A model generated the notes under the pieces. It saw nothing but the letters and a program-made list of their open reading frames with translations. It did no database searches and was not told the DNA's origin. From contig NZ_VLKH01000012.1 in the NCBI RefSeq assembly GCF_007830175.1, positions 62,001 through 126,000 on the forward strand: 64,000 bases of DNA, in the 5' to 3' direction. Positions 53,765-62,577 of this stretch are shown piece by piece. Source of the DNA: Sedimentibacter saalensis. Lineage in GTDB: Bacteria > Bacillota > Clostridia > Tissierellales > Sedimentibacteraceae. A program made the position numbers and the translations under genes. The number at the start of each line of letters is the position of its first letter. Position 1 is the first letter of the stretch.

Positions 53765-54310
53765 TTAAAATAATTTCCATTCGTCTTCTAATATCGCATA
53801 AATGCAATCATCATACCACTGGTTGTTCATGTTAAAACTTTTTATAAAATGTGCTTCTTTTCTAAATCCGATTTTTTCAAGTAGCTTTATTGATTTTATA
53901 TTGTCGGGGTCAACAGAGGCTGTAACTCTATGTTTCTTCAATTCAGTAAAAGAATAATCAATTACAGCTTTTACCGCTTCTTGAGCGTACCCATTACCTT
54001 GATATTCAGGAGAAAGTGTATAACCTATTTCAATCTGATAATCATCATCCATAAAATGAATTCCAATATCACCAATCATTTGGCCTTCCTTCAAGCAGAC
54101 AGCCAACTGCAGCCATGAATTTGCTTTATTCACACAAACAGAAATATTTTTATTTATAAATTCTTCAATTTCGCTAATGTTTATTGGTCTCCATGATTGA
54201 TATTGATAAATTTCAGGCAGTGAACGATATTTGAAGAACGCTTCCTTATCTTTCATTTCAAGTGTTCTGATTATTAATCTGCCAGTTCTAATATCTTTTA
54301 ATTTTCCCAT
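53765..54310 (-). CDS. GNAT family acetyltransferase, RimJ/RimL type
   Basis: A 181-residue enzyme beginning with the RimJ/RimL pattern LKDIRTGRLIIRTLEMKDKEAF (shown in part). The CoA loop is EYQGNGYAQEAVKAVIDY, and SIKLLEKIGFRKEAHF is the C-terminal signature. Members acetylate N-termini of ribosomal proteins or small molecules. It is on the same strand as the previous acetyltransferase, 55 bases apart, but the two sequences are not close duplicates. Confidence 0.87.
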   Translation of the reverse strand: MGKLKDIRTGRLIIRTLEMKDKEAFFKYRSLPEIYQYQSWRPINISEIEEFINKNISVCVNKANSWLQLAVCLKEGQMIGDIGIHFMDDDYQIEIGYTLSPEYQGNGYAQEAVKAVIDYSFTELKKHRVTASVDPDNIKSIKLLEKIGFRKEAHFIKSFNMNNQWYDDCIYAILEDEWKLF

Positions 54311-54412
54311 ACAAAATTACCTATTCCTTGTTTATATATAATTATTGTCTCTATTGTACTAATATTAGTAGTACTTTACAATAAGTAATAGCAGAAAAAT
54401 AAATGATAATAT

Positions 54413-54455
54413 TATAGGGGACGGTTCTGATTAGTCATCAGAACCGTCCCCTATA
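54413..54455. repeat. REP-like perfect inverted repeat (18-bp arms)
   Basis: TATAGGGGACGGTTCTGA (54413-54430) and its exact complement (54438-54455) surround the 7-base loop TTAGTCA. The right arm ends one base before the stop of the next gene. It could act as a terminator or mRNA end stabiliser. Confidence 0.85.
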
Positions 54456-54456
54456 G

Positions 54457-55557
54457 TTATTTCAGCATTGAACTGTTGTTTAAAATACGCGTATTATATA
54501 AAAACAGCACATCCTGATCTTGTGAGAAATCTATATAATTACCCAACAAATCTGTTGATATATACCTTAAATCAATTAATGTAATTTTAGAATATTCTTC
54601 AAGCATCAGTGGAGCTATACTGCTTCCAAATGAATCACGAAACAAAAGCAGTTCTTTATTATTTTTGCATTCTTCATTATAAACAGTGATTAAGGGCTTA
54701 GCACCAGATAAAAAGATATCGTATGGGTCCATTCCATCAAACATCTCTAAGTTATAAACCTTGCCGAATGTATTTGACTGATGATCAAATACTACAGCAT
54801 TTTCAATAATCTTGTTTGTTAAATAAAACATAGAATCGGGCTGTAATTTTAAAGCAGCGTGACCATAATAAGATCCGTAAAACGGATAAAGTTTATGTTC
54901 AATATAAGAACCGGATAACTTTGAATCATTTCCTATTTCATTTAACAGCAAATCAGCAATTTTAATAATCTTTTCCTGTCTCCAATGAATATCAGTCTTG
55001 TAATAGTCTTCTATAGAAAGCGCTGAAAACAAATCAATATATTTCATATTTCGAGTATTTTGTTCCATTAATTCCAGCATCCTGTCATAGTTTATTGTTA
55101 AATAACCATTTTCATCAGCAATAAAATAACTCTTGTCCGGAATTATGGCATAGTTCACATTTTTACCCGTAAGATATTTTTCATATATTTCATTTAGTTT
55201 TTCAGCTGCATTTACTACAGACTTTTCATCCAGCATATATTCCATTTTCTCAATTATTCCGTTTATTATATAAATATTGTTATTGTCTTTTTGATTAAAC
55301 AAATAATATTTGCCAATTGCTTTTAATCCTCTGAAAGCATCACGAAATATAAACTGATCTAAAGAATATTTTTCAAATTCATCAATAAATTCTCCATTTA
55401 AAAGCATTTGAAGAGAATAATTCGGAAATGAAATTAGCCTACGTCTTTCGCTGTATGAAAATTCATTGTCTTGAATTAAAATATTAGCAACCATAAAACC
55501 CCAAATTATAATAATAAAGCTGACAGTAACTACTATATTTTTTATATTATTTTTCAT
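54457..55557 (-). CDS. DHHW-family (AlgJ/AlgX-like) surface O-acetylation protein
   Basis: A 366-residue protein with one N-terminal membrane anchor (about 8-27) and an extracytoplasmic SGNH-like domain. The family signature appears as YKTDIHWRQEK, with the catalytic-type Ser in LLFRDSFGSSIAPLM. Such proteins work with an MBOAT acyltransferase to place acetyl groups on extracellular polysaccharide. The MBOAT gene lies 11 bases upstream and a DUF4358 lipoprotein before that, a common clostridial trio. The polymer acetylated is not known. Confidence 0.82.
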   Translation of the reverse strand: MKNNIKNIVVTVSFIIIIWGFMVANILIQDNEFSYSERRRLISFPNYSLQMLLNGEFIDEFEKYSLDQFIFRDAFRGLKAIGKYYLFNQKDNNNIYIINGIIEKMEYMLDEKSVVNAAEKLNEIYEKYLTGKNVNYAIIPDKSYFIADENGYLTINYDRMLELMEQNTRNMKYIDLFSALSIEDYYKTDIHWRQEKIIKIADLLLNEIGNDSKLSGSYIEHKLYPFYGSYYGHAALKLQPDSMFYLTNKIIENAVVFDHQSNTFGKVYNLEMFDGMDPYDIFLSGAKPLITVYNEECKNNKELLLFRDSFGSSIAPLMLEEYSKITLIDLRYISTDLLGNYIDFSQDQDVLFLYNTRILNNSSMLK

Positions 55558-55568
55558 GGTAACCTCAA

Positions 55569-56972
55569 TTAAAACCTAAAGTACAAAAATGGATTAAAGG
55601 AGCCATCAACTAAGTACCCGGTAATTAACAACAGCAAAGACAAAAGAACAATGGGCTCTAAAACGTTTATGATAAATTCGCCCTTTTTACTGCATTTTAT
55701 CTTTTCTATTGTTTTAATAGTTAAAGGAGTTGCTCCAAAAGCAGCAATAATGAGTACAAATCCATAGCTGCTTAAATAATAAACTGTCTCGGCACTGGAT
55801 AATGGTATATTTAAAAAACCAAACATTCCCTTTACACTTTCAATGCACTCAGTCATATTAGATGCATTAAATATTACAAAACTAATTGTCACAAATAACA
55901 GAGTATATATATGCCCTGCACAAGCTGGCAACTTATTTAAAATTGAATTTAAAAGAAACTTTTCAAGAATTAGAAAAATTCCAAAATACAATCCCCAAAC
56001 AATAAAGTTCCAATCAGCCCCATGCCAAAAGCCCGTCAAAAACCACACTACGATTACATTCCTAATCCACTTGACAGTTCCTAAACGATTCCCGCCCATG
56101 GGTATATACAGGTAATCTCTAAACCAAGTTCCGAGAGATATGTGCCACCTTCTCCAAAATTCTGAAATACTCCTGGATATAAAGGGATAGTTGAAATTTT
56201 CCAGAAAGTGAAATCCAAAGATACGACCAAGTCCTATAGCCATATCACTATAGCCAGAAAAATCATAATAAATTTGAAGCATAAATGATATTGCTGCAAT
56301 CCAATAAAATAAAATTGTTCTCTCATTTAAATTGGAAAAAACACGTCCCAGTTCTCCTAATGTGTTGGCAATCAGCACTTTTTTAGACAGACCCACTATA
56401 AAGCGACTAACACCATAAGCAAAATTTTCGGTTGTATGACTGCGTTTTGACAATTCCTGTTCAACTGTTGTATATCTAACTATAGGTCCTGCTATAAGCT
56501 GTGGAAACAAAGAAACATAAGCAGCAAAGCTGAAATAATTCTTCTGCACCTTTGCATTGCCTTTATAAACATCTATAGTATAGGATAAAATCTGAAAGGT
56601 ATAGAAACTGATGCCTATTGGAAGAACTACTTTTAAAGGCGCTATTTTTAAATTAAAAAGCCAATTGACATTTTCAATAAAAAAATCAGCATACTTGAAA
56701 TATAGTAAAATGCCTATACTAAAAATAATGGAGCAGATAAGCGGTAATTTCGCATATCTGCTCTTTCTTGACTTATCAATCCACAATCCATGAAGATATC
56801 CAGATAAAGATGATATTAGTATCAAAATTGAATATACCGGCTCTCCATAAAAGTAGAAAAATACACTAGAAACCAGTAAGACTAAGTTTTTAAACTTAAA
56901 TGGCACTATGAAGTATAGCATTATGACTATCGGCAAAAAGTAGTATATAAAGCTAATACTCGAGAATAACAT
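55569..56972 (-). CDS. MBOAT family O-acyltransferase (AlgI/PatA-like)
   Basis: A membrane-bound O-acyltransferase of 467 aa with about 11 helices. It passes acetyl groups across the membrane to a surface polymer. Key features are FPQLIAGPIVRY, the stretch FWRRWHISLGTWFRDYLYIPMGG (in part as WRRWHISLGTWFRD), and the catalytic His in FLTGFWHGADWNFIVWG. It starts one base from the end of the upstream lipoprotein gene, with AAAGGA inside that gene. It is cotranscribed with the DHHW partner. Confidence 0.92.
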   Translation of the reverse strand: MLFSSISFIYYFLPIVIMLYFIVPFKFKNLVLLVSSVFFYFYGEPVYSILILISSLSGYLHGLWIDKSRKSRYAKLPLICSIIFSIGILLYFKYADFFIENVNWLFNLKIAPLKVVLPIGISFYTFQILSYTIDVYKGNAKVQKNYFSFAAYVSLFPQLIAGPIVRYTTVEQELSKRSHTTENFAYGVSRFIVGLSKKVLIANTLGELGRVFSNLNERTILFYWIAAISFMLQIYYDFSGYSDMAIGLGRIFGFHFLENFNYPFISRSISEFWRRWHISLGTWFRDYLYIPMGGNRLGTVKWIRNVIVVWFLTGFWHGADWNFIVWGLYFGIFLILEKFLLNSILNKLPACAGHIYTLLFVTISFVIFNASNMTECIESVKGMFGFLNIPLSSAETVYYLSSYGFVLIIAAFGATPLTIKTIEKIKCSKKGEFIINVLEPIVLLSLLLLITGYLVDGSFNPFLYFRF

Positions 56973-56973
56973 T

Positions 56974-57486
56974 TTATTTTTCCTTTAATTGAAGAAAAGC
57001 ATCATGTAAAGCGCTTCCGTCCTCATCACTCATAATCAGAATTACTACATCCCCAACATTATCAACAATAACATTGTTAGGGTCCACCCCTACGCATATC
57101 CACTTGTTTGGATCTGCATTTTCTTTAATATCTGACTTTATTTTTTCAACATCTGCTCCTTCTTTAACTCTCACTAAACATAAAGAATAAGCATGAACAT
57201 TAATCAAAGGTTCTGAAGCAATGGCTTCTTCAAATTCTATACCTTCTTTACCAAGATAATATTTAACATTTTCTGCTGTTATTTCTGTGGTTTGCATACC
57301 ATCTTTAACATAATCTTTGAATGAATCATCTACATCGGCTGTTTCATATATCTTATCTAAGATACTCTCAAGGTCTCCCTCAAGATTCTTATTTTCTACT
57401 GGACTTGTATCCGCGCCTTTTGATTGACATCCTGTAAAACTAAATACAAGGACTAATGTCAATATAATTAAATGTAACTTTTTCAT
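56974..57486 (-). CDS. DUF4358 lipoprotein
   Basis: A 170-residue lipoprotein. The signal ends in FSFTGC (C20). The mature part matches DUF4358: LDKIYETADVDDSFKDYV, later INVHAYSLCLVRVKEGADVEKIK, and VILIMSDEDG near the end. Its role is unknown, but the family travels with MBOAT and DHHW genes, so an accessory role in surface acetylation is likely. First gene of the trio. Confidence 0.85.
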   Translation of the reverse strand: MKKLHLIILTLVLVFSFTGCQSKGADTSPVENKNLEGDLESILDKIYETADVDDSFKDYVKDGMQTTEITAENVKYYLGKEGIEFEEAIASEPLINVHAYSLCLVRVKEGADVEKIKSDIKENADPNKWICVGVDPNNVIVDNVGDVVILIMSDEDGSALHDAFLQLKEK

Positions 57487-57600
57487 AAAATTCTCCTTTT
57501 AAATAATTATGCATGCATGTCATAATCTATTAGACGGAACCATATAAATAAAGTTCCATAATTACTTATGAAAAATTTACCAATTACCATAGGACGTACC
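57487..57600. other. Promoter spacer of the acetylation trio
   Basis: AT-rich upstream region of the DUF4358 gene, with no other gene. It must hold that operon's promoter. Confidence 0.35.
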
Positions 57601-57752
57601 ATAGGGGACGGTTCTCTGCGTCCATTTAATTATATATTTTAACATTGTTTCAATTGCTAATAAGCCATTTGTCTTGCTTAATGCTCATTTTCTTTTTCTA
57701 ATGATACCCTTCTTCATAATCAAGATTTTTTTGTTTGAGAACCGTTTCATGT
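57601..57752 (-). pseudogene. RAYT 3'-end remnant with REP motif
   Basis: From GGGGACGGTTCT (57604-57615) rightwards the sequence aligns with the last about 95 bases of the transposase at 61.6 kb: CCATTTAATTATATA and GCCATTTGTCTTGC are shared nearly base for base. On the minus strand this reads ARQMAY then stops. A degenerate second REP word lies at 57737-57748. It fills much of the gap between the acetylation trio and the LysM gene. Confidence 0.7.
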
Positions 57753-57880
57753 TAGAACTTTTCATCATAATATGCTAAAAAATGCATTTATTCATATTAT
57801 ATCCTGACAGTTTCTCATGCAAAAACGTACATTTTTATATATTTCGAGTAATATATAGAAAACATAGTGAGGAGGATATT

Positions 57881-58987
57881 ATGTCGACAATAATATACAC
57901 AATACAAACTGGAGATACCATTTACTCTATTGCCAAGATTTATGGGAGTACTGTAAATGCAATCATAGATGTCAATAACATTACCAACCCTGATTTTATT
58001 TTTCCGGGTTCAATTATTTTAATACCTGTTGATGAAGAAGATATAGAAAGTCCGCCAGGAAGCATAATATATACCGTACAGCCGGGTGATACACTATATA
58101 TTATTTCACTTCTTTTTGGAGTAAGTATTCAAAGTATTCTTGAATTAAACAATATAATGGATCCATCACTGATATATCCCGGGATGAAAATTGTCATGCC
58201 GAAAGATGCAGTAAATCCATTTCAACCTGTTGAACCTGGCTTAATAAAATATACCGTGCTGCCTGGAGACACTATCTATGAAATTGCCAAAAGATTTGGA
58301 ACAACAATTCAATCAATACTTAAGGCTAATCCAGGCATGGAACCGTCTGAACTAATACCCGGAAGAGAAATTACAATCACAATTCCAGAAAATGCTGTTG
58401 CCATATACAAAGGAAATCCATCAAAAAAAATGGTTGCACTTACTTTTGATGCTACATACGGAGATAATCAGACAAACACATTGCTTCAAATATTAAGAGA
58501 AAACAATATAAAAGCAACCTTTTTCCTGACCGGTATCTGGCTGATAAACTATCCACACCTTGTAAGAGCTATAGCAGCAGAAGGACATGAAATAGGAAAC
58601 CACAGCTATACGCACCCTCATATTCCGCAACTACCATTACCACAAGTTATCAATCAAATTATGCGAACAGATGCACTCATTAAAAATATTTCTGGACTAA
58701 GTCCGTATTTATTCAGACCACCGTATGGTGAATACAATCAAGCAGCCCTTAATACCCTGGCATCTCTTGGGTACATTTCAATAATGTGGACCATTGATTC
58801 TCTGGATTGGAAAAACCCGGGAGTTGATAAAATAATCTCCCGCATAGTTGAAAATATTGAACCAGGAGCTATAGTTCTTATGCACCAATCTGCGCCTCAG
58901 ACAGCCGAGGCGCTGCCGGAAATAATAGCAAATTTAAAAGAAAAAGGCTATAGCTTTGGTACAGTAACACAAGTTATGGATATTTAG
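57881..58987 (+). CDS. LysM-polysaccharide deacetylase, cell-wall or spore type
   Basis: A 368-residue protein with three N-terminal LysM domains (about 5-48, 58-102, 118-162), each starting YT(I/V)(Q/L)(T/P)GDT(I/L)Y. A NodB deacetylase domain (about 185-365) follows. NodB motifs are ALTFDATYGD (in place of TFDDG), the metal pair in GNHSYTHPH, RPPYGEYN and the late ALVLMHQ-like IVLMHQSA. It would bind and deacetylate peptidoglycan or related glycan. No signal peptide is seen, as in some spore-coat and cortex enzymes. The start is ATG at 57881 after GAGGAGG. Confidence 0.88.
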   Translation: MSTIIYTIQTGDTIYSIAKIYGSTVNAIIDVNNITNPDFIFPGSIILIPVDEEDIESPPGSIIYTVQPGDTLYIISLLFGVSIQSILELNNIMDPSLIYPGMKIVMPKDAVNPFQPVEPGLIKYTVLPGDTIYEIAKRFGTTIQSILKANPGMEPSELIPGREITITIPENAVAIYKGNPSKKMVALTFDATYGDNQTNTLLQILRENNIKATFFLTGIWLINYPHLVRAIAAEGHEIGNHSYTHPHIPQLPLPQVINQIMRTDALIKNISGLSPYLFRPPYGEYNQAALNTLASLGYISIMWTIDSLDWKNPGVDKIISRIVENIEPGAIVLMHQSAPQTAEALPEIIANLKEKGYSFGTVTQVMDI

Positions 58988-59000
58988 GAAAATAGAACAT

Positions 59001-59055
59001 AGGGGACGGTTCTCTCTGACAATTTCATTGTATACTTTAAGCACTGTTCCCTTGT
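59001..59055 (-). pseudogene. RAYT 3'-end fragment with REP motif
   Basis: The minus strand encodes K-G-T-V-L-K-V-Y-N-E-I-V-R-E-N-R-P, nearly identical to the last residues of the transposase at 61.6 kb. Only about 52 bases remain, ending in the REP word GGGGACGGTTCT (59002-59013). Confidence 0.8.
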
Positions 59056-59107
59056 CATCTGTTCATATCCAGCAACACAAATAAACTCTGTGAAAGGAAA
59101 GAATAAT

Positions 59108-60721
59108 ATGTATATGACATATCCTTACTGTTTTAATAATCCTATTTATAGTTCTTCACAATGCTATATCTGCCAAGTACACTCATGCCCTTACTGCACT
59201 AATACACAAATTAACAATCCTAACTTCTCAAGGCAAATAAACAGTCATGCAGATGACGCTGATAGATATATAATGAATTTTGTTGACACATTGAATAACC
59301 GAGGTTTTATTGTTCAGGAAGGAAAATTAAGCTATGTTGATATAATAAGATTGTGCAGCGAAGGTAAAGTTAATTCCTGTTTAGGGAACAACGTAGGTGC
59401 TCCATATGCAGTCTGCTTTCTTCCCCCAGCCCCAAACCAGGATCCATCAGAAGGACAGGAGCCTCCCATAGGATACGATCCTTATAATTCAAATAATTAT
59501 CCCGCCAACATTGACTACTTGGCACCCGGATTTTCCTCTAAGCTGCGAACTGATGAGGCTATTGTATTAATTGGAATTACACCTCCTCCCGCCTTGTACT
59601 ACTGTTTCAGAAGTTATATTGGTTTTATTGAAAATAAACCAGAAAAAGACTACAGTGAATATATTACGACCGGCAATGATTATACAGGCTTTTATCATAT
59701 GCTTTTTTCCAGTCTGGGTGATCAGTTGAATAATTATAACTTATGGACTGACAACACTCCAAAAGGAGCGCCTGGAAATACATATAACAGTTCCACAATC
59801 ATCATCAGCACAGCTGACAGGAACATAAACCGGGAAATCCGCAATGCTCTGATTATGGCTGGATATAGCCAGGACATTATGAATAATGACAATATACCTA
59901 TGGAGCTGGTTAACATGGGACTGGAGGCCGGAAAGGATACTTTCATATTTATGATGAGGATTGCATTATGGGCACAACAAGAAATAGGTAATCAATATCT
60001 TAATAATATTGATAAATTTATTAAGGTTCTCCGAATTACACCCAAAATCCCCATCACCACTTCAGCACCATGGCCTGTACCAACACTTAAAATTAGAGAA
60101 ACTGGCATTACCGAGTATCAGATTGTCCCTGACTCCAGGAACGATTTAGATTATCTACGAAATGAAATCATTAAAAAATATGGTGGTGCAAATTATGAAC
60201 ATGTGGATCTGGAATTATCTATCGGAATTCCTGACAACTATAATGCCATCCTGCGAGATTTTAATGTTTATGGAGATAACAGAGATGCAGTGTATTTTAA
60301 AACAGAAGATTTTCAATTAAAAAGTGATGAAGATTTTGTGATAGTATATGGCATCAATCATGAACGAACCGGAAAAGCAATATACTCCAATGCAAGTTTT
60401 TACGGGGTAGAACTGTTTAATGGAGTTGCAGGAGCCTTCAGCACAGTCCAATTTCCGGATTCTGCTATGGAGTATTTCCCTGAAGGGTATGAAAACGCCG
60501 GTTACTATTATGTATATAAAATAGCTAGAAAATCAGATGAAGGCAATGTTGTCATCATACCTTACAGCACAGGAAACCCTCTTGGTAAAGCCTATGGAGT
60601 TGATAATAATCAGGACGTTCGCATAGTCTTCAGAGTTTATTTGGATAAAATGGCTATGGTAGGTCCATACGTTTTTGATGTAATCTGGGACCAAGCGATT
60701 CTTTTTACTAAGAAACAATAA
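59108..60721 (+). CDS. Hypothetical protein with Cys-rich N-terminus, 537 aa
   Basis: A large protein of unknown family. The first 30 residues carry five cysteines (YPYCFNN, CYIC, CPYC), which could bind a metal. A Pro-rich segment follows at about 115-135. The rest looks like a soluble alpha/beta enzyme: KLRTDEAIVLIGITPPPALYY, IIISTADRNINREIRNALI and LELSIGIPDNYNAILRDFN (each in part). No signal peptide is visible. It is plus strand, 120 bases after the LysM gene with a RAYT fragment between, and closed by a strong terminator. AAAGGAAAG precedes the ATG at 59108. Confidence 0.7.
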   Translation: MYMTYPYCFNNPIYSSSQCYICQVHSCPYCTNTQINNPNFSRQINSHADDADRYIMNFVDTLNNRGFIVQEGKLSYVDIIRLCSEGKVNSCLGNNVGAPYAVCFLPPAPNQDPSEGQEPPIGYDPYNSNNYPANIDYLAPGFSSKLRTDEAIVLIGITPPPALYYCFRSYIGFIENKPEKDYSEYITTGNDYTGFYHMLFSSLGDQLNNYNLWTDNTPKGAPGNTYNSSTIIISTADRNINREIRNALIMAGYSQDIMNNDNIPMELVNMGLEAGKDTFIFMMRIALWAQQEIGNQYLNNIDKFIKVLRITPKIPITTSAPWPVPTLKIRETGITEYQIVPDSRNDLDYLRNEIIKKYGGANYEHVDLELSIGIPDNYNAILRDFNVYGDNRDAVYFKTEDFQLKSDEDFVIVYGINHERTGKAIYSNASFYGVELFNGVAGAFSTVQFPDSAMEYFPEGYENAGYYYVYKIARKSDEGNVVIIPYSTGNPLGKAYGVDNNQDVRIVFRVYLDKMAMVGPYVFDVIWDQAILFTKKQ

Positions 60722-60759
60722 CTATAGAAAGCTATTTTTGTTTAATTATGTTTTACGTA

Positions 60760-60789
60760 AAAAAACAGCACTAGCTAGTGCTGTTTTTT
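60760..60789. terminator. Bidirectional terminator, perfect 15-bp palindrome
   Basis: AAAAAACAGCACTAG and CTAGTGCTGTTTTTT are exact complements with no spacer. It serves the 537-aa gene and the minus-strand YfjL-like gene, which converge here. Confidence 0.9.
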
Positions 60790-60816
60790 CTTGTACTATT
60801 TACTATAAACATAAAT

Positions 60817-61569
60817 TTAATATTTTTCGTTTTTATTTGATTCTAATTTATGTTTGTTTATAGCAGCTGTAAGAACTTCTTTGTCTTCAGTTATGTATTT
60901 TGCAGGAAAGTCAACTAAGTATATATTGTAGCCGCTCCCTGGCTTTTTCTCCTCCGGCATTGGTTCCTCAAGTCGGATAGTATATTCGTCTATTGTTATA
61001 TCATTGCTTAGCAAAAGCTGATGAAGTTCCAAAAGCAGTGCTGCCAGATGTTCATCACTTTGATTGTCACTTAAAACACTCACATTCAATGACAGCTGAA
61101 GCGGCATATCTTTCAGGTTAAGTGGTGCATCCGGAGTAAGCTGTTGAGTATCACCAAGCAAATCTCCTATGATTAATGTTGTTTCATAGGGATATTCTTT
61201 TTCAATGATGTGTGTAACCATGTCATTAAAGTCTTTACTCAGCCGGCGATAGGTTGTAAAATGATTTGCAACTTCATATTCATAGTCGTCGCTGACTCTG
61301 CCATGACTATAACCTATATAAAAGTTTGTATCCTCGCTTTTTCTTGATTGCACATGGCAGCCGTACGCACTGTTTTTAAAATTGTACTTAACTTCAGATA
61401 GTTCTAAATCCATATCATTATAGTTTGCTTCAGCATAATCTTTTATTTTGCCAGATACAATAAATGCAGAAACAGGATTTCCTGTAAATGAATTAATAAA
61501 AATAAACACAAATACCATAATCAAAAGTGAAATTAATATTACAATTTTATACTTAATATTTATCTTAAT
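60817..61569 (-). CDS. YfjL-like membrane-anchored protein with probable ATT start
   Basis: A protein of about 250 aa with an N-terminal membrane segment followed by FTGNPVSAFIVSGKIKDYAE, the YfjL-like N-terminal pattern of Bacillus and clostridia. An extracytoplasmic domain rich in Asp, Glu and Tyr then follows. No ATG or GTG has a ribosome site: the first usable codon, TTG at 61524, would cut the membrane segment. ATT at 61569 lies six bases from AGGAGG in frame and gives a normal KINIKYKIVILISLL lead-in. ATT starts are rare in bacteria. Function unknown; the gene converges on the preceding one across a terminator. Confidence 0.65.
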   Translation of the reverse strand: MKINIKYKIVILISLLIMVFVFIFINSFTGNPVSAFIVSGKIKDYAEANYNDMDLELSEVKYNFKNSAYGCHVQSRKSEDTNFYIGYSHGRVSDDYEYEVANHFTTYRRLSKDFNDMVTHIIEKEYPYETTLIIGDLLGDTQQLTPDAPLNLKDMPLQLSLNVSVLSDNQSDEHLAALLLELHQLLLSNDITIDEYTIRLEEPMPEEKKPGSGYNIYLVDFPAKYITEDKEVLTAAINKHKLESNKNEKY

Positions 61570-61598
61570 ATTACACCTCCTGCTAGGTCAAATGGCCT

Positions 61599-61629
61599 CG
61601 AACCGTCCCCGGTCATAGGGGACGGTTCT
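61599..61629. repeat. REP pair at the 3' end of the RAYT gene
   Basis: CGAACCGTCCCC (61599-61610) and GGGGACGGTTCT (61618-61629) face each other across GGTCATA. The right word is inside the transposase reading frame and encodes its last residues E-N-R-P. Confidence 0.85.
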
Positions 61630-62434
61630 CCCTGACCATTTCATTATATACTTTAAGCACCGTTCCTTTACCGATATTTGTAATGAAAGCCATTTGTCTT
61701 GCGGAGAGATCAAAATCCTTTTTTAAACAAATGATTACTTCATTTCTTTGCTTGCAATTCTCTTTTTTCAATAAATCTTCAAGGCATAATCCTTTGCAGG
61801 ATAGAATAGAACATAAAGCTTCAACAGCATGCCTTTCTTGCTCTAACCTTATTTCATATAAACTTTTTTCCATAAAATCTATGAATTCAATATCACAATC
61901 CAAGTTGCTGAAAATAATAAATTGTTTGATTGCTTCTGCATTATTTTCAGAAAACAAATTCAAAACTTTATCAACTATTATTTCATTACGTTTTTTATAA
62001 ATATAATCACAGTAACTGCTCCACCAGTACTGTTCAGGACAACTTACAATACCTGCCTTCACTGGATTATTATGTATGTACCTCACTGCTGCCAACAAAT
62101 AATATTCATTATCTACAATCTCACTTTTGTATCGATCTTGAAAAAGATGCCCTACCCGCTTGTATTTTTTATTAAAATAATAAACAAAACTAACATTAAT
62201 TCTTTTCATTAACCTAGCAATATTTGCACTATGTTCATACAATAGCAAATGAACATGATTGTCCATCAAACAATAAGCATAAATATCAGATTTCTCCTCA
62301 GAAGCTTTTTCAAACAAGGTATAAACAAATCTCTTTCTATCCTCATCATCAAGGAAAATTTTTCTCTTTTCATTACCGCGCAACATTATATGATATATAC
62401 CGGTTTCACTGTAAATCCTTGCTTGTCTTGGCAT
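61613..62434 (-). CDS. REP-associated tyrosine transposase (RAYT, Y1_Tnp)
   Basis: A single-strand HUH-type transposase of 273 aa. The start is PRQARIYSETGIYHIMLRGN, then CLMDNHVHLLLY with the HUH histidines, GHLFQDRYKSE and the catalytic-region NEYYLLAAVRYIHNNPVKAG. The C-terminal half (about 180-273) is a separate helical region ending in an HTH-like LSARQMAFITNIGKGTVLKVYNEM (in part). No IS200-type ends are seen, but the REP word forms its 3' end, as in REP/RAYT systems. The start is ATG at 62434 behind GGAGG (11 bases); ATG at 62452 is an alternative. Confidence 0.88.
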   Translation of the reverse strand: MPRQARIYSETGIYHIMLRGNEKRKIFLDDEDRKRFVYTLFEKASEEKSDIYAYCLMDNHVHLLLYEHSANIARLMKRINVSFVYYFNKKYKRVGHLFQDRYKSEIVDNEYYLLAAVRYIHNNPVKAGIVSCPEQYWWSSYCDYIYKKRNEIIVDKVLNLFSENNAEAIKQFIIFSNLDCDIEFIDFMEKSLYEIRLEQERHAVEALCSILSCKGLCLEDLLKKENCKQRNEVIICLKKDFDLSARQMAFITNIGKGTVLKVYNEMVRENRPL

Positions 62435-62498
62435 ATTAACACATTCCTCCATTCATCCTAAAATAAAAGAATTATGTCCTGCCATGTTGATATTTTTA

Positions 62499-62552
62499 TA
62501 ACATAACAATATACCATTAAAATATCTATGTCAATAAATATAATAATGGCAT
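62499..62552. repeat. Dispersed structured repeat, copy 2
   Basis: It shares TAACATAACAATATACC and following words with 49171-49226. Here the arms are ACCATTA (62513-62519) and TAATGG (62544-62549), again 24 bases apart. It lies about 70-115 bases upstream of the RAYT start. Confidence 0.55.
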
Positions 62553-62577
62553 GGTTATATCATATTTGAGTTATTGG

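Noticed and set aside
61683..62461. Several plus-strand frames across the RAYT gene
   Set aside because: Antisense shadows of a clear transposase gene.
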